Source: an uncultured Enterobacterales bacterium
Lineage (GTDB): Bacteria > Pseudomonadota > Gammaproteobacteria > Enterobacterales > Enterobacteriaceae
Assembly: GCA_946478305.1 (NCBI GenBank)
Contig: CAMLBO010000012.1
Coordinates: forward strand, 1 to 64,000
DNA: 64,000 nt
Direction of reading: 5' to 3'
The notes beneath the pieces were generated by a model. It made no database searches, was not told the origin of the DNA, and saw only the letters and a list, made by a program, of their open reading frames with translations. Positions 1-10,424 of this stretch are shown in pieces (positions within the stretch are counted from its first letter, which is position 1; every line of letters begins with the position of its first letter). The position numbers were made by a program, and so were the translations under genes.

Positions 1-50
1 CGACCGCTCGGTTCGTAGCCGAGTACTCTATCCAGCTGAGCTATGGGTGC
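1..50 (-). tRNA. tRNA-Arg (anticodon ACG), 5' part only
   Basis: Read on the minus strand from 50 the sequence begins GCACCCATAGCTCAGCTGG, a standard acceptor and D-arm. An anticodon arm follows with stem CTCGG/CCGAG and loop CTACGAA, giving anticodon ACG. The gene runs off the left edge, so the T-arm and 3' end are missing. It lies 8 bases downstream of tRNA-Ser, as in the serV-argV tRNA operon of E. coli next to csrA, and is probably co-transcribed with it. Confidence 0.93.
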
Positions 51-58
51 ATTTTAAA

Positions 59-151
59 TGGCGGTGAGGCGGGGATTCGAACCCCGGATGCAGCTTTTGA
101 CCGCATACTCCCTTAGCAGGGGAGCGCCTTCAGCCTCTCGGCCACCTCACC
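59..151 (-). tRNA. serV: tRNA-Ser (anticodon GCT)
   Basis: Complete class II tRNA of 93 nt with a long variable arm and an encoded CCA end (59-61 on the plus strand read TGG). The anticodon stem-loop CTCCC-CTGCTAA-GGGAG gives GCT, which reads AGC/AGU serine codons. Sequence and position downstream of csrA match E. coli serV. It is the first gene of a tRNA operon that continues with tRNA-Arg. Confidence 0.97.
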
Positions 152-214
152 ATACGCCTCTTTCGAGTTGTGCTGACTAACTTTGTTTAAGCTCATCGGC
201 ACTGCGTGGCGCAC

Positions 215-242
215 ATATTACTTTCCCGCACTTATAAGTCAA
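215..242 (-). promoter_or_regulatory. Likely promoter of the tRNA-Ser/tRNA-Arg operon
   Basis: On the minus strand TTGACT (242-237) and TAATAT (220-215) are separated by 16 bases. The bases that follow (GTGCGCC) are GC-rich, the type of discriminator typical of stringently controlled stable-RNA promoters. The rest of the 326-base gap between tRNA-Ser and csrA holds only the csrA terminator; I see no gene in it. Confidence 0.65.
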
Positions 243-435
243 ACCCTTTTTTCCCAACATTGGGTTGTTTGGACAATTCACGCGCAACATGCGCAGTTTC
301 AAGGCAAATAGCAGGGGCTGCACCCTAAAAAACACTATTTTTTGTGGAGATAGCCGTTAGAAAACAAAAAATGATTTGTCGGAAAAAGCAGAGAAACAGA
401 GGTAAAAGCAGGAAGGGAAAACAAGAATACGCAAG

Positions 436-470
436 AAAAAGGATCAGCGCCTCGCCGTTAACGAGACGCT
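436..470 (-). terminator. csrA terminator
   Basis: Just after the csrA stop, a 9-base stem with one G-U pair (AGCGTCTCG/CGAGGCGCT on the minus strand, plus-strand 470-462 and 454-446) closes a 7-base loop. It is followed by a T-rich tract (CCTTTTTCTT). This is a normal Rho-independent terminator shape. Confidence 0.75.
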
Positions 471-477
471 TGGTATA

Positions 478-663
478 TCAGTAACTCGTTTGTTGAGACT
501 TCTCAGCCTGAATACGCTGATAGATCTCTTCACGATGGACAGAGACCTCTTTCGGCGCATTCACACCAATACGCACTTGGTTACCTTTAACACCTAAAAC
601 GGTAACAGTCACCTCATCGCCAATCATGAGGGTTTCACCAACTCGGCGAGTTAGAATAAGCAT
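478..663 (-). CDS. csrA: Carbon storage regulator CsrA
   Basis: Global post-transcriptional regulator: a homodimer that binds GGA motifs in mRNA leaders and is titrated by CsrB/CsrC RNAs. It represses glycogen synthesis and gluconeogenesis and activates glycolysis and motility. The 61-residue protein has the full family length. It carries the RNA-contact residues L4 and R44 and, from memory of the E. coli protein, differs only near the C-terminus (…KSQQTSY). The start is fixed by AAGGAGCAAAGA just before ATG. It lies between alaS and the tRNA-Ser operon as in E. coli. BarA, whose gene is at 37.2 kb, sits upstream of Csr in the BarA/UvrY cascade, so both ends of that circuit are in this window. 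Confidence 0.99.
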   Translation of the reverse strand: MLILTRRVGETLMIGDEVTVTVLGVKGNQVRIGVNAPKEVSVHREEIYQRIQAEKSQQTSY

Positions 664-862
664 TCTTTGCTCCTTGAAGAATTAAAAGAGTCGGGTCTCT
701 CAGTTTCCCGGCCATTATCTATTAACCGCGGGTAAAACGTAAGCCATGACCCCCACATTAAGTGTAACGAGCCTGCGACATCAGCCATCAATACGTAAAG
801 CTTAGTTGAAAACAAGACTTTTGTGGCTTTTTTGGCCTACCCTATCCCACCTGCGATAGTGA

Positions 863-895
863 AAACGCCATACTGTACAATACATTATGGCGTTT
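863..895 (-). terminator. alaS terminator hairpin
   Basis: A perfect 10-base inverted repeat (AAACGCCATA at 863-872, TATGGCGTTT at 886-895) lies 25 bases past the alaS stop with a 13-base loop. The T tract on the minus strand is short (TTTTC). csrA promoters must lie between this hairpin and 663. Confidence 0.65.
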
Positions 896-919
896 CTTTG
901 TGTAGTGATTTATTTCTTA

Positions 920-3547
920 TTACAGCTTAGCGTCTACCCAAGCCTCTACACCAGCAAGAGCAGCTGGAAGGGCGTTAACGTCACTTCCCCCTGCCTGTGC
1001 CATATCAGGACGACCACCGCCTTTACCGCCAACCTGCTGCGCGATAGGAGCAATCAGCTCCCCTGCTTTCACACGGTCGGTCAGATCTTTGGTCACACCA
1101 ACAATCAAACTGACTTTATCGTCGGCAACCGTCGCCAGAACAATAATGGCTGAACCCAGCTGATTTTTTAGGTCATCAACCATGGTACGCAGCATTTTAG
1201 GCTCGACGTTGTCCAGTTGACTGACCAGCAGTTTGACGCCTTTCACTTCTTTCGTCTGGCTGGAGAGTGAGGCACTTTCCTGCGCAGCCTGCTGGTCCTT
1301 CACTTGCTGAAGCTCTTTTTCCAGCAACCGGGTACGCTCAATCAACGTTCGGATTTTATCCGTAACGCTGTTCACGTCACCTTTAACTAAATGCGCCACG
1401 TCCTGCAATAAATCACTTTGCTGATGCAGCGCCGCAATGGCGTTCTCACCCGTGATGCCTTCGATACGACGGATACCGGCTGCAGTACCAGATTCACTCT
1501 GAATACGGAACAGGCCGATATCCCCCGTACGGCTGGCATGAGTACCGCCACACAGTTCGGTAGAGAAATCGCCCATCGATAGCACACGAACGCTGTCGTC
1601 ATATTTCTCGCCAAACAGCGCCATAGCACCCTGCTCTTTCGCATCATCCAGTGCCATAATTTTGGTCTGAATTGGCAAGTTGCGACGAATTTGCGCATTC
1701 ACCAGATCTTCTACCTGACGAATCTCCTCCGGCTTCATCGCTTCAAAATGCGAGAAGTCGAAACGCAGGTAGTGGTCATTGACCAGCGAGCCTTTCTGAG
1801 CGACATGCTTGCCCAAAACCTGGCGCAGTGCGGCATGCAGCAAATGCGTGGCAGAGTGATTCAGGCGGATACGTTCACGGCGGGCAGCATCAACGACAGC
1901 GTCAACGATATCGCCGATGCTCAGCTTGCCGGCATTCAGCGTGCCTTGATGACCAATCGCTTTCCCGTATTTCTGCGTATCCGATACGGTAAAGACACCC
2001 GATGCCGTTTTCAGTTCACCTTTATCGCCAACCTGGCCGCCGGACTCACCATAAAATGGCGTGTCATCCAGTACCACAATGGCGTTCTCCCCCGCGTTGA
2101 TTGATTCAACCGGTTGACCCTCGATAAACAGCGCTACCACTTTTGAGTGGCGGTCCAGGTGTTCATAACCTGAGAACTGAGTCACGCCATCAACCCGAAC
2201 CATGCTGTTGTAATCAGCACTAAAACCACTGGATTCGCGCGCACGACGGCGCTGAATTTCCATGGCTTTTTCAAACCCGGCTTCATCGACTTTAAGGTTA
2301 CGTTCACGACAAACATCGGCGGTTAAATCCAGCGGAAAACCGAAGGTGTCATACAGACGGAAAGCGATATCGCCATCGAGGGTATCGCCTTTGAGGGAGG
2401 TCAGTTCTTCATCCAGTAAAGTCAGGCCACGCTCAAGCGTACGCGCAAACTGCTCTTCCTCGGTTTTCAGTAACTGTTCAACCATCGCCTGCTGTTGTTT
2501 CAGTTCTTCCGCAGCCGGGCCCATCACTTCAATGAGTGGAGCAACCAGTTTATAGAAGAAGGTCTCTTTCGCACCCAGCATGTTGCCATGACGGATCGCG
2601 CGACGAATGATACGGCGAAGCACATAACCACGGTTTTCATTCGATGGGATCACGCCATCAGCAATCAGGAAAGCACATGAACGAATATGGTCTGCAATAA
2701 CCCGCAGTGATTTATTATTCAAATCTGTTGCACCGGTAACTTCTGCCACCGCTGCAATCAGTTTCTTGAACAGGTCGATATCGTAGTTTGAGTTCACATG
2801 CTGCATGACTGCAGTGATGCGCTCCAGGCCCATTCCGGTATCAACTGATGGCTTAGGCAGTGGGAGCATAGTGCCATCAGACTGACGGTTGAACTGCATG
2901 AAGACGATATTCCAGATTTCAATATAGCGATCGCCATCTTCTTCAACCGACCCCGGAGGACCGCCCCAAATGTGGTCACCATGATCGTAGAATATCTCGG
3001 TGCAAGGACCGCAAGGACCGGTGTCTCCCATCTGCCAGAAGTTGTCTGACGCGAAGGCACCGCCTTTGTTATCACCGATGCGGATGATACGTTCTTTAGG
3101 TACACCAACTTCTTTTTCCCAGATGTCGAAAGCCTCGTCATCTGTTTCATAAACCGTCACCCACAGCTTCTCTTTTGGAAGATTGAACCAGTTTTCACCG
3201 GTCAACAATTCCCATGCGTAGTTGATGGCGTCATGTTTGAAGTAATCACCAAAGCTGAAGTTGCCCAGCATTTCGAAGAAGGTGTGGTGACGCGCGGTAT
3301 AGCCGACATTTTCCAAATCGTTATGTTTACCGCCTGCGCGGACACAACGCTGAGATGTGGTTGCGCGGCTGTAGTCGCGCTTATCCAGACCCAGGAAAAC
3401 ATCTTTAAATTGGTTCATCCCGGCATTGGTAAACAACAGTGTCGGATCGTTATTCGGGACAAGCGAACTGCTTGAAACAATGGTGTGTCCCTTACTATTG
3501 AAGAAATCGAGAAACGCTTGTCGGATCTCAGCGGTGCTCTTGCTCAT
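920..3547 (-). CDS. alaS: Alanyl-tRNA synthetase
   Basis: Class II aminoacyl-tRNA synthetase that charges tRNA-Ala and deacylates mischarged Ser/Gly-tRNA-Ala. Length is 875 residues (E. coli about 876). The N-terminal catalytic core begins [16 protein letters not shown]. The editing domain has the zinc-binding HSATH motif near residue 565 and the CGGTH motif near residue 666. The C-terminal C-Ala domain ends in the conserved [13 protein letters not shown] region. It is transcribed towards csrA with a 256-base gap. The start ATG aligns with the family start. No anomalies were seen. Confidence 0.99.
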   Translation of the reverse strand: MSKSTAEIRQAFLDFFNSKGHTIVSSSSLVPNNDPTLLFTNAGMNQFKDVFLGLDKRDYSRATTSQRCVRAGGKHNDLENVGYTARHHTFFEMLGNFSFGDYFKHDAINYAWELLTGENWFNLPKEKLWVTVYETDDEAFDIWEKEVGVPKERIIRIGDNKGGAFASDNFWQMGDTGPCGPCTEIFYDHGDHIWGGPPGSVEEDGDRYIEIWNIVFMQFNRQSDGTMLPLPKPSVDTGMGLERITAVMQHVNSNYDIDLFKKLIAAVAEVTGATDLNNKSLRVIADHIRSCAFLIADGVIPSNENRGYVLRRIIRRAIRHGNMLGAKETFFYKLVAPLIEVMGPAAEELKQQQAMVEQLLKTEEEQFARTLERGLTLLDEELTSLKGDTLDGDIAFRLYDTFGFPLDLTADVCRERNLKVDEAGFEKAMEIQRRRARESSGFSADYNSMVRVDGVTQFSGYEHLDRHSKVVALFIEGQPVESINAGENAIVVLDDTPFYGESGGQVGDKGELKTASGVFTVSDTQKYGKAIGHQGTLNAGKLSIGDIVDAVVDAARRERIRLNHSATHLLHAALRQVLGKHVAQKGSLVNDHYLRFDFSHFEAMKPEEIRQVEDLVNAQIRRNLPIQTKIMALDDAKEQGAMALFGEKYDDSVRVLSMGDFSTELCGGTHASRTGDIGLFRIQSESGTAAGIRRIEGITGENAIAALHQQSDLLQDVAHLVKGDVNSVTDKIRTLIERTRLLEKELQQVKDQQAAQESASLSSQTKEVKGVKLLVSQLDNVEPKMLRTMVDDLKNQLGSAIIVLATVADDKVSLIVGVTKDLTDRVKAGELIAPIAQQVGGKGGGRPDMAQAGGSDVNALPAALAGVEAWVDAKL

Positions 3548-3684
3548 AAATGTCCCGGAATCTGGCTTGAAGAACGGTTCGTGAGCCGGAAAGTGCCGAA
3601 ATCAGCAACAGACTGTATATCCCACGAACAAAAAGTGTGGATAAGATAAATTTTCTTCGCAGGGAAGTAAAATCCCGTATGCAG

Positions 3685-4359
3685 TCAATCATCAAAATCG
3701 CGATAAATGGACTGGATTTCTTCGTTAAAGAAGCCCCGATAGAGCAAATAACGCATTACTTTTGATTTTTCTTTCCAGTCGGTGGGCAGTGGCTCATCAA
3801 ATTTACGTACCGCAAGATCACGGGCGATGGCGCACCAATCAACCTCAGTGTTTTCTAACGCGGTGGTAATAATTTCTTTATCTACCCCTTTTTGCTGTAG
3901 CTCCGAACGGATCCGCTGTGCGCCGTACCCTTTATTGCTACGCCCTGAGATATAACGAGCGGCGAACTTAGCATCATCCAGCCAGTTGTGCTGGTAGCAG
4001 TAGTCAATGACTGCCTGAACGTGTTCGGGGGAGATCTCTTCAGGGATTTGACGCTCTGTTTTTTTCTGCACCTCTTCTTCCTGCCACTCTTTTGAGAAAG
4101 AGAGTGTGGATTTGCCGCCACTGGTTTTGGCAGGTTTTGAATAAGAGGGCTTGCTGAAGGCGACGGGAGGGGTCAGTAGTTTCCGTCTGAGCTCCATTTC
4201 TCCATGGTCACGTTGGGACAACAACCGCATAGCCCGGCTTATCAGCGCATTGATTTTTCCAGCATCGCTCTCTTTTGCCGGTGCAAAAAGTGTGGAACCC
4301 TTTTGGGTTTCGTCATCCTGGAACCTTTTTTCAAAATTTACCGCGTTGCCATCAGACAT
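3685..4359 (-). CDS. recX: RecA regulator RecX, enlarged form
   Basis: RecX binds RecA filaments and inhibits strand exchange and coprotease activity. The three-helix repeats are clear: RAMRLLSQRDHGEMELRRKL, then the KGYGAQRIRSELQQKG segment, then MRYLLYRGFFNEEIQSI at the C-terminus. I start at ATG 4359 (MSDGNAVNF), preceded by AGGGAACC. The reading frame is open further upstream, but that stretch is the recA terminator. The product is 224 residues against about 166 in E. coli. The extra length is an N-terminal extension of about 30 residues and a Lys/Ser/Glu-rich insert of about 30 residues after the first helical repeat. It lies downstream of recA, so expression probably needs read-through. 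Confidence 0.95.
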   Translation of the reverse strand: MSDGNAVNFEKRFQDDETQKGSTLFAPAKESDAGKINALISRAMRLLSQRDHGEMELRRKLLTPPVAFSKPSYSKPAKTSGGKSTLSFSKEWQEEEVQKKTERQIPEEISPEHVQAVIDYCYQHNWLDDAKFAARYISGRSNKGYGAQRIRSELQQKGVDKEIITTALENTEVDWCAIARDLAVRKFDEPLPTDWKEKSKVMRYLLYRGFFNEEIQSIYRDFDD

Positions 4360-4379
4360 TTTGGTTCCCTTATATAAGC

Positions 4380-4412
4380 AAAACGCCAGCCTGAATCTCA
4401 GGCTGGCGTTTT
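4380..4412 (-). terminator. recA-recX intercistronic terminator
   Basis: A perfect 15-base stem (AAAACGCCAGCCTGA at 4380-4394, its complement at 4398-4412) with a 3-base loop and a T run sits between the recA stop and the recX start. In E. coli recX is made by read-through of such a terminator, which keeps RecX far below RecA. The same arrangement is inferred here. Confidence 0.93.
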
Positions 4413-4461
4413 GTAGAGCGCATACCAGGTCCCTGAACAAAAGGCTCAGGAGCCGGCGAAA

Positions 4462-5529
4462 TTAAAACTCTTCGCTGGTTTCAACGCTGTCACCCAGATC
4501 TTCAACGGTAGCCGTCGCACTGATTTCACCGGTGCCACCATTTAACAACATGTCGCGAAGTTTCTTATCAATCTCAGCGGCAATTTTCGGGTTTTCTTTC
4601 AGGAAGTTGCTGGAGTTAGCTTTACCCTGTCCGATTTTTTCGCCGTTGTAGCTGTACCATGCACCGGCTTTTTCGATCAGTTTGTGCTTAACGCCCAGAT
4701 CAACCAGTTCACCGTTAATGTTGATACCTTCACCATACATGATCTGGAATTCAGCCTGCTTGAACGGTGCAGCGATTTTGTTCTTAACCACTTTCACGCG
4801 CGTTTCGCTACCTACTACCACATCACCCTCTTTGATGGCACCAATACGGCGGATATCAAGACGGACAGATGCATAAAACTTCAGGGCGTTACCACCAGTA
4901 GTGGTTTCCGGGTTACCGAACATCACACCAATTTTCATACGGATCTGGTTAATGAAGATCAGCAGAGTGTTAGCATTTTTGAGGTTACCGGCCAGCTTAC
5001 GCATCGCCTGGCTCATCATACGTGCCGCAAGGCCCATATGAGAGTCACCAATCTCGCCTTCAATTTCAGCTTTTGGTGTCAGGGCTGCCACGGAGTCGAC
5101 GATAATCACATCCACAGCGCCAGAGCGGGTCAAGGCATCACAGATTTCCAGCGCTTGTTCACCGGTATCCGGCTGCGAACAGAGCAAGTTATCAATATCT
5201 ACACCCAGCTTTTTGGCATAAATCGGGTCCAGCGCATGTTCGGCATCGATGAACGCACAGGTTTTACCTTCGCGTTGTGCCGCAGCAATAACTTGCAGAG
5301 TCAGCGTAGTTTTACCGGATGATTCAGGACCATAAATTTCAACGATACGGCCCATCGGCAAGCCACCGGCGCCCAGCGCGATATCCAAAGACAAAGAGCC
5401 GGTAGAGATCGTTTCAACGTCCATAGAGCGATCTTCACCGAGACGCATGATGGAGCCTTTACCGAACTGTTTTTCAATCTGGCCCAGTGCTGCAGCTAAC
5501 GCCTTTTGCTTATTCTCATCAATAGCCAT
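4462..5529 (-). CDS. recA: Recombinase RecA
   Basis: DNA-dependent ATPase that forms filaments on single-stranded DNA, pairs homologous strands and triggers LexA autocleavage. Length is 355 residues (E. coli 353). The Walker A motif GPESSGKTT lies near residue 66. The core ATPase with the MAW-type loops and the acidic C-terminal tail (…VETSEEF) are present. The start ATG has an SD (GAAGGAGCAAAA). It is under the LexA box at 5614-5633 and is followed by the terminator before recX. Confidence 0.99.
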   Translation of the reverse strand: MAIDENKQKALAAALGQIEKQFGKGSIMRLGEDRSMDVETISTGSLSLDIALGAGGLPMGRIVEIYGPESSGKTTLTLQVIAAAQREGKTCAFIDAEHALDPIYAKKLGVDIDNLLCSQPDTGEQALEICDALTRSGAVDVIIVDSVAALTPKAEIEGEIGDSHMGLAARMMSQAMRKLAGNLKNANTLLIFINQIRMKIGVMFGNPETTTGGNALKFYASVRLDIRRIGAIKEGDVVVGSETRVKVVKNKIAAPFKQAEFQIMYGEGININGELVDLGVKHKLIEKAGAWYSYNGEKIGQGKANSSNFLKENPKIAAEIDKKLRDMLLNGGTGEISATATVEDLGDSVETSEEF

Positions 5530-5609
5530 TTTTGCTCCTTCGTCTGACGTGTAGTGAATGACCTCACTCGCGTCACTGAATGTAATTGGTGTACAGGTAA
5601 TTAAGGCTA

Positions 5610-5637
5610 ATTATACTGTATGCTCATACAGTATCAA
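5610..5637 (-). promoter_or_regulatory. recA promoter with LexA (SOS) box
   Basis: On the minus strand TTGATA (5637-5632) and TATAAT (5615-5610) are 16 bases apart. The 20-base LexA operator CTGTATG-AG-CATACAG (full box 5614-5633) lies between and over them. It matches the E. coli recA operator as I remember it, base for base. It sits immediately next to the pncC stop codon at 5640. Confidence 0.97.
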
Positions 5638-5639
5638 GC

Positions 5640-6134
5640 CTATTTTTTAAGAAACTCATTTAGCGCCGTTTGTAATGAAAAAACAGCAGCTTGCAGACGG
5701 ACAGACTCGCGGCCACCGGCAAATTGACGTTTTTTTGCTAAAATCCTGCCTTCGCTGTCAGCAAAACCGAACCATACAGTGCCCACGGGTTTGGCCTCAG
5801 ATCCGCCATCCGGCCCCGCAATTCCGCTTATCGACAGCGCCAGATTGGCACCTGCAGCATGTAGCGCGCCTTGCGCCATTTCACGCACGGTCTCCTCACT
5901 GACGGCACCGAATTCATTGAGTGTCGCCTCAGAGACGCCAAGTAAATCATGCTTAGCCGCATTGCTGTAGGTCACAAAGCCTCGATCAAACCAGGCCGAA
6001 CTGCCAGCAATATCAGTAATGGTTTTTGCGACCCAACCCCCGGTACAGGACTCAGCGCAGGTTATCCATAACCCTTTTTCTTTCAACTTATTACCCACCA
6101 GCATGCTTAGCTCGTGCAGTTCATACTCGCTCAT
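5640..6134 (-). CDS. pncC: Nicotinamide-nucleotide amidase PncC (CinA C-terminal family)
   Basis: Deamidates NMN to nicotinate mononucleotide, recycling pyridine nucleotides released for example by NAD-dependent DNA ligase. At 164 residues it matches the single-domain PncC of E. coli (165). Family motifs are CAESCTGG near residue 30, RGFVTYSNAAK and SGIAGPDGG. I start at ATG 6134 (MSEYELHE), which has a strong AAAGGAGG site; the frame stays open for 19 more codons upstream without a good signal. It lies directly upstream of the recA promoter, as in E. coli. Confidence 0.96.
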   Translation of the reverse strand: MSEYELHELSMLVGNKLKEKGLWITCAESCTGGWVAKTITDIAGSSAWFDRGFVTYSNAAKHDLLGVSEATLNEFGAVSEETVREMAQGALHAAGANLALSISGIAGPDGGSEAKPVGTVWFGFADSEGRILAKKRQFAGGRESVRLQAAVFSLQTALNEFLKK

Positions 6135-6314
6135 AAATCCTCCTTTCCGCGGCTGGAGACGAACAGCAATGTTATCACTGATGTCCCGCACAGATCAGCC
6201 CACATCCCTTTTTTGCGAGAGGTATTCAGAAGAAAGCCTCCGCCATCCCATAGCAAACTGGCCAAGCAAAAGGGCCACATAATGTGGCCCTTATCGTCAG
6301 GATATTCAGGAAAT

Positions 6315-7418
6315 TCAGTTCCCTTGTCGTGCTTTACTTACCGCCTCCCCCAGTTGCCAAACGGCCATCGCATAGTGCGTACTGTGGTTATAGCGGGTGA
6401 TGGTGTAGAAATTCGGCAACCCGTACCAGTACTGGAAATTTTGACCCATATCGAGTCGCAACAGGCTGGCTTCCTGATAATTCCCTAACGATCCGAGCGG
6501 GCTAAGGCCGGCAGCTTTCAGGGTAAAGAGCGGGTACTTGGTCTTAAAGCCGTTCTCCAGCAAGGGGGCCTGACCGGCTGCAGGTACTGCCACCGGCGCG
6601 CCTTTCGTCCAGCCATGGGCTTTAAAATAGTTAGCAACGCTGCCGATGGCATCCACCGGGTCCCAGAGATTGGCGTGACCATCACCGTTGAAGTCCACCG
6701 CATAGTCTTTATAGGAAGAAGGCATGAACTGGCCATACCCCATAGCGCCAGCGAAGGATCCGCGCAGACTGAGCGGATCATCCTGTTCCTGGCGGCACAT
6801 CAGCAGGAAGGTTTCCAGCTCACTCTGGAAGTAGTCGGCACGGCGCGGATAGGCGAAGGAGAGCGTTGCCAGCGCATCAATGATGCGGGTTTTACCCATT
6901 ACGCGGCCCCAGCGGGTCTCCACGCCAATAATCCCGACGATAATTTCCGGCGGCACACCGTAAACCTGTTCTGCACGTTGCAAGGCATCCTGATATTGAT
7001 TCCAGAAAACCACGCCGTTCTGAACGTTATCCGGCGTGATGAACTTAGCACGATAACGTAACCAGGCCCCGTTAGGCCCAGACGGCGGCCCGGCAGTCGG
7101 CGCTTGCTGGTCCATCAATCGCAATACGAATCCCAGACGCTTGGTCTGAGCTAACACGTCATGCAACTGCTGGCGGTCAAAACCATGCTCACGGACCATC
7201 TTGTCAACGAACTGATTCATGCCTGCATCATAGGCAAAGTCGCCGGTTTGCAGCTGTCCGGCATGCTCGGTTTGCAAGATAAAACCGCCGCTCGCCACGG
7301 TAGCGGTGCGGGTTCCACCGGAAAATGGGTTACGCGGGCCTTCCGGAGCTGGCGCTGGTTTGCTACTGCAGGCAGCTAGCAAGGTAATAACGGGAAGAAT
7401 GGCAGCCAAATGACGCAT
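6315..7418 (-). CDS. mltB: Membrane-bound lytic murein transglycosylase B
   Basis: Cleaves peptidoglycan glycan strands to 1,6-anhydromuropeptides at the inner face of the outer membrane. It has a lipoprotein signal with LLAAC (Cys17). The SLT-like domain includes the IIGVETRWGR motif, whose Glu is the catalytic acid in E. coli MltB. Length is 367 residues against 361 in E. coli. The EF-hand-like DFNGDGHANLWD calcium loop is present. It is transcribed divergently from mutS. Confidence 0.97.
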   Translation of the reverse strand: MRHLAAILPVITLLAACSSKPAPAPEGPRNPFSGGTRTATVASGGFILQTEHAGQLQTGDFAYDAGMNQFVDKMVREHGFDRQQLHDVLAQTKRLGFVLRLMDQQAPTAGPPSGPNGAWLRYRAKFITPDNVQNGVVFWNQYQDALQRAEQVYGVPPEIIVGIIGVETRWGRVMGKTRIIDALATLSFAYPRRADYFQSELETFLLMCRQEQDDPLSLRGSFAGAMGYGQFMPSSYKDYAVDFNGDGHANLWDPVDAIGSVANYFKAHGWTKGAPVAVPAAGQAPLLENGFKTKYPLFTLKAAGLSPLGSLGNYQEASLLRLDMGQNFQYWYGLPNFYTITRYNHSTHYAMAVWQLGEAVSKARQGN

Positions 7419-7700
7419 CGGATATCCATATAGCCATGCAAGAAATAAGTGACGGCTATGTTAAAGCATTGCCATGCGCGAACAAACTGGAATATGGCGA
7501 TGAATTACATTCGGGCTTTGCGGCAAGTCTCGAATTTTTACCTGTGACAGCCTCTTGCCGGCTGGGCTAGTATAGCGGGGTAAAAATCCACGGTCTCTCA
7601 CAGAAGCCAGTGTGATTCTGAGTGATAAAACGTGATAACGAATGACAACAATAAAAAATCACAATTAATTTTAAAATCAATGGATTATAAGAATATATCT

Positions 7701-10256
7701 ATGAGTAATAATGTAGCGACAGACGCCCATACCCCCATGATGCAGCAGTATCTGCGCCTGAAGGCCGAGAACCCTGAAATCCTGATGTTTTACCGCATGG
7801 GGGATTTCTATGAACTGTTCTATGACGATGCCAGACGCGCCTCGCAATTGCTGGATATCTCCCTGACCAAACGCGGAGCTTCCGCCGGCGAACCTATCCC
7901 AATGGCTGGCGTGCCGTACCATGCCGTCGAAGCTTATTTAGCGAAACTGGTGCAACTGGGCGAATCAGTAGCGATTTGCGAGCAAATTGGCGACCCGGCC
8001 CTGAGTAAAGGGCCGGTTGAGCGCAAAGTCGTGCGTATCGTCACGCCGGGAACCGTCAGTGATGAAGCGCTGCTCAATGAGCGTCATGATAATTTACTGG
8101 CCGCTATCTGGCAGGATGGACGAGGCTTTGGCTACGCCACGCTGGATATCAGCTCCGGCCGTTTTCGCGTAGCGCAGCCCGAAGATCTGGAAACCATGGC
8201 CGCGGAAATACAGCGCACCAATCCCGCAGAGCTGCTCTACCCGGAAAGTTTTGAAGCCATGCCCCTTATCGCTTCGCGCCGTGGCCTGCGCCGCCGACCG
8301 ATGTGGGAATTTGAACTGGAAACGGCCAAACAGCAGCTCAACCTGCAATTTGGTACCCGTGATCTCAGCGGTTTTGGCGTGGAGCAGGCACCTCAGGCGC
8401 TGCGCGCCGCTGGCTGCCTGCTGCAGTATGTGAAGGATACGCAGCGTACCGCCCTTCCACACATCCGCGGTGTGACCATGGAACGGCTACAGGACGGCAT
8501 CATTATGGATGCCGCCACCCGTCGTAATCTGGAGTTAACACAGAACCTCTCTGGTGGCGTTGAAAATACGCTGGCGGCGATCCTCGATCACGCCGTGACG
8601 CCAATGGGCAGCCGTATGCTCAAGCGCTGGATCCACATGCCAACGCGGGATGTGAAAGTGCTGAACCATCGCCAGCAGGCGCTGGGGTCATTGCAGGATT
8701 TGAGCGCGGAGTTGCAACCGGTTTTACGTCAGGTTGGCGATCTTGAGCGCATCCTGGCCCGTCTGGCGCTGCGCAGTGCGAGGCCGCGCGACTTAGCCCG
8801 TATGCGCCACGCATTGCAGCAGTTGCCGGAAATTCGTGCTTTATTGCAACCGCTTGAACCAGCCCATATTCAGACGTTGGTGAAAAGCTGCGGAGAATTT
8901 AATGAGCTGGTCACCTTGCTGGAACGCGCCGTCGTCGAAGCCCCGCCAGTTCTGGTCCGTGACGGTGGAGTCATTGCCCCTGGCTATAACGCCGAACTGG
9001 ACGAGTGGCGCGCGCTGGCAGATGGTGCGACCGATTATCTCGACCAACTCGAGATCCGCGAACGCGAGAAACTGGGGCTGGATACGCTCAAAGTCGGCTT
9101 TAACGGCGTGCACGGTTACTTTATTCAGGTCAGTCGCGGGCAGAGCCACTTGGTTCCTATTCACTATGTCCGTCGCCAGACGTTGAAAAATGCTGAGCGC
9201 TACATCATTCCGGAACTTAAGGAATATGAAGACAAAGTCCTGACGTCAAAAGGCAAGGCGCTTTCTCTGGAGAAGGCGTTATATGAAGAGTTGTTCGACC
9301 TACTGATGCCGCATCTTGATGCACTGCAACAAAGCGCCAGTGCGCTGGCCGAGCTTGACGTCCTGAGCAATCTGGCCGAACGGGCCTACACGCTGAACTA
9401 CGCCTGTCCGACGCTGACCGATAAGCCAGGAATTCACATTACAGGTGGCCGACATCCGGTGGTGGAACAGGTACTGAGCGAACCCTTTATTTCCAATCCG
9501 CTGGCGATGTCTCCTCACCGCCGCATGCTGATCATTACCGGCCCGAACATGGGTGGTAAAAGTACCTATATGCGCCAGGCCGCGCTGATTGTGCTGATGG
9601 CGCACATCGGTTGCTACGTCCCGGCAGATCAGGCCGTCATTGGCCCGGTAGACCGCATTTTCACCCGCGTAGGTGCGGCGGATGATCTGGCGTCCGGGCG
9701 TTCGACCTTTATGGTGGAAATGACTGAAACCGCTAATATTTTGCACAATGCCACAGAAAATAGTCTGGTCCTGATGGATGAAATCGGCCGCGGTACTTCT
9801 ACCTATGATGGTCTGTCACTGGCCTGGGCCTGTGCTGAAAGCCTGACTAACCGCATTAAAGCCATGACGCTGTTTGCCACGCACTATTTTGAGCTAACCA
9901 CCCTGCCGGAAAAAATGGAAGGCGCGGTGAATGTTCATCTCGATGCCATTGAGCATGGCGATACCATCGCCTTTATGCATAGTGTTCAGGAAGGGGCGGC
10001 CAGTAAGAGCTATGGTCTGGCGGTTGCGGCGCTGGCAGGCGTGCCACGTGACGTGATCAAACGAGCACGGCAGAAGCTTAAAGAGCTGGAGACCCTCTCC
10101 AACAGCGCGGCGGCCAGTAAAGTGGATGGACCGCAGCTCGCACTGCTGACAGAAGAGGTATCTCCTGCCGTAGAAGCGCTTGAGGCGCTGGATGCCGATT
10201 CACTCTCACCGCGTCAGGCGCTGGAGTGGATCTATCGTTTGAAGGATATGGTTTGA
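7701..10256 (+). CDS. mutS: DNA mismatch repair ATPase MutS
   Basis: Recognises mismatches and recruits MutL/MutH. The mismatch-reading Phe-X-Glu motif is at F36-Y-E38 (GDFYELF) if translation begins at ATG 7701. This is the same numbering as E. coli and is why I prefer this start over upstream in-frame codons at 7632 and 7680. Walker [10 protein letters not shown] is near residue 615, followed by the ABC signature region and [13 protein letters not shown]. The 851-residue length fits the family (E. coli 853). SD is weak at all candidate starts. It converges on rpoS with a shared terminator. Confidence 0.98.
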   Translation: MSNNVATDAHTPMMQQYLRLKAENPEILMFYRMGDFYELFYDDARRASQLLDISLTKRGASAGEPIPMAGVPYHAVEAYLAKLVQLGESVAICEQIGDPALSKGPVERKVVRIVTPGTVSDEALLNERHDNLLAAIWQDGRGFGYATLDISSGRFRVAQPEDLETMAAEIQRTNPAELLYPESFEAMPLIASRRGLRRRPMWEFELETAKQQLNLQFGTRDLSGFGVEQAPQALRAAGCLLQYVKDTQRTALPHIRGVTMERLQDGIIMDAATRRNLELTQNLSGGVENTLAAILDHAVTPMGSRMLKRWIHMPTRDVKVLNHRQQALGSLQDLSAELQPVLRQVGDLERILARLALRSARPRDLARMRHALQQLPEIRALLQPLEPAHIQTLVKSCGEFNELVTLLERAVVEAPPVLVRDGGVIAPGYNAELDEWRALADGATDYLDQLEIREREKLGLDTLKVGFNGVHGYFIQVSRGQSHLVPIHYVRRQTLKNAERYIIPELKEYEDKVLTSKGKALSLEKALYEELFDLLMPHLDALQQSASALAELDVLSNLAERAYTLNYACPTLTDKPGIHITGGRHPVVEQVLSEPFISNPLAMSPHRRMLIITGPNMGGKSTYMRQAALIVLMAHIGCYVPADQAVIGPVDRIFTRVGAADDLASGRSTFMVEMTETANILHNATENSLVLMDEIGRGTSTYDGLSLAWACAESLTNRIKAMTLFATHYFELTTLPEKMEGAVNVHLDAIEHGDTIAFMHSVQEGAASKSYGLAVAALAGVPRDVIKRARQKLKELETLSNSAAASKVDGPQLALLTEEVSPAVEALEALDADSLSPRQALEWIYRLKDMV

Positions 10257-10264
10257 TTCTAATC

Positions 10265-10322
10265 AGTGAGGTAGGTAAACGAGCGCAGCCAACGCTGCAC
10301 TCGCTTCAGGGATGAAGGATAA
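10265..10322. repeat. Partial ERIC-type repeat (right half)
   Basis: The stretch reading AAACGAGCGCAGCCAACGC and ending in GATGAAGGAT matches the right-hand half of the ERIC elements at 22991 and 54151. The left half is absent. It lies just after the mutS stop, upstream of the mutS/rpoS terminator. Confidence 0.55.
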
Positions 10323-10330
10323 AAGGCATA

Positions 10331-10362
10331 AAAAAACGGTGGGGATTAACCCACCGTTTTTT
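10331..10362. terminator. Bidirectional terminator between mutS and rpoS
   Basis: Perfect 13-base inverted repeat (AAAAAACGGTGGG at 10331-10343, CCCACCGTTTTTT at 10350-10362) with a 6-base loop. A-T tracts flank both sides, so it can end transcripts of the convergent mutS and rpoS genes. Confidence 0.92.
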
Positions 10363-10424
10363 GTTGGATACAGACTGTCTGAGTCCTGCATCTGTTCAGT
10401 TTGTCGTGTTGCTAAGCGGGCAAA

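Noticed and set aside
1..240. Integration (att) site at the tRNA genes
   Set aside because: tRNA genes are common integration targets, but there is no integrase, no direct repeat of the tRNA 3' end and no composition change here.
4360..4440. Longer RecX starting at 4440
   Set aside because: The added residues would be translated from the recA terminator hairpin; the ATG at 4359 has a good ribosome-binding site.
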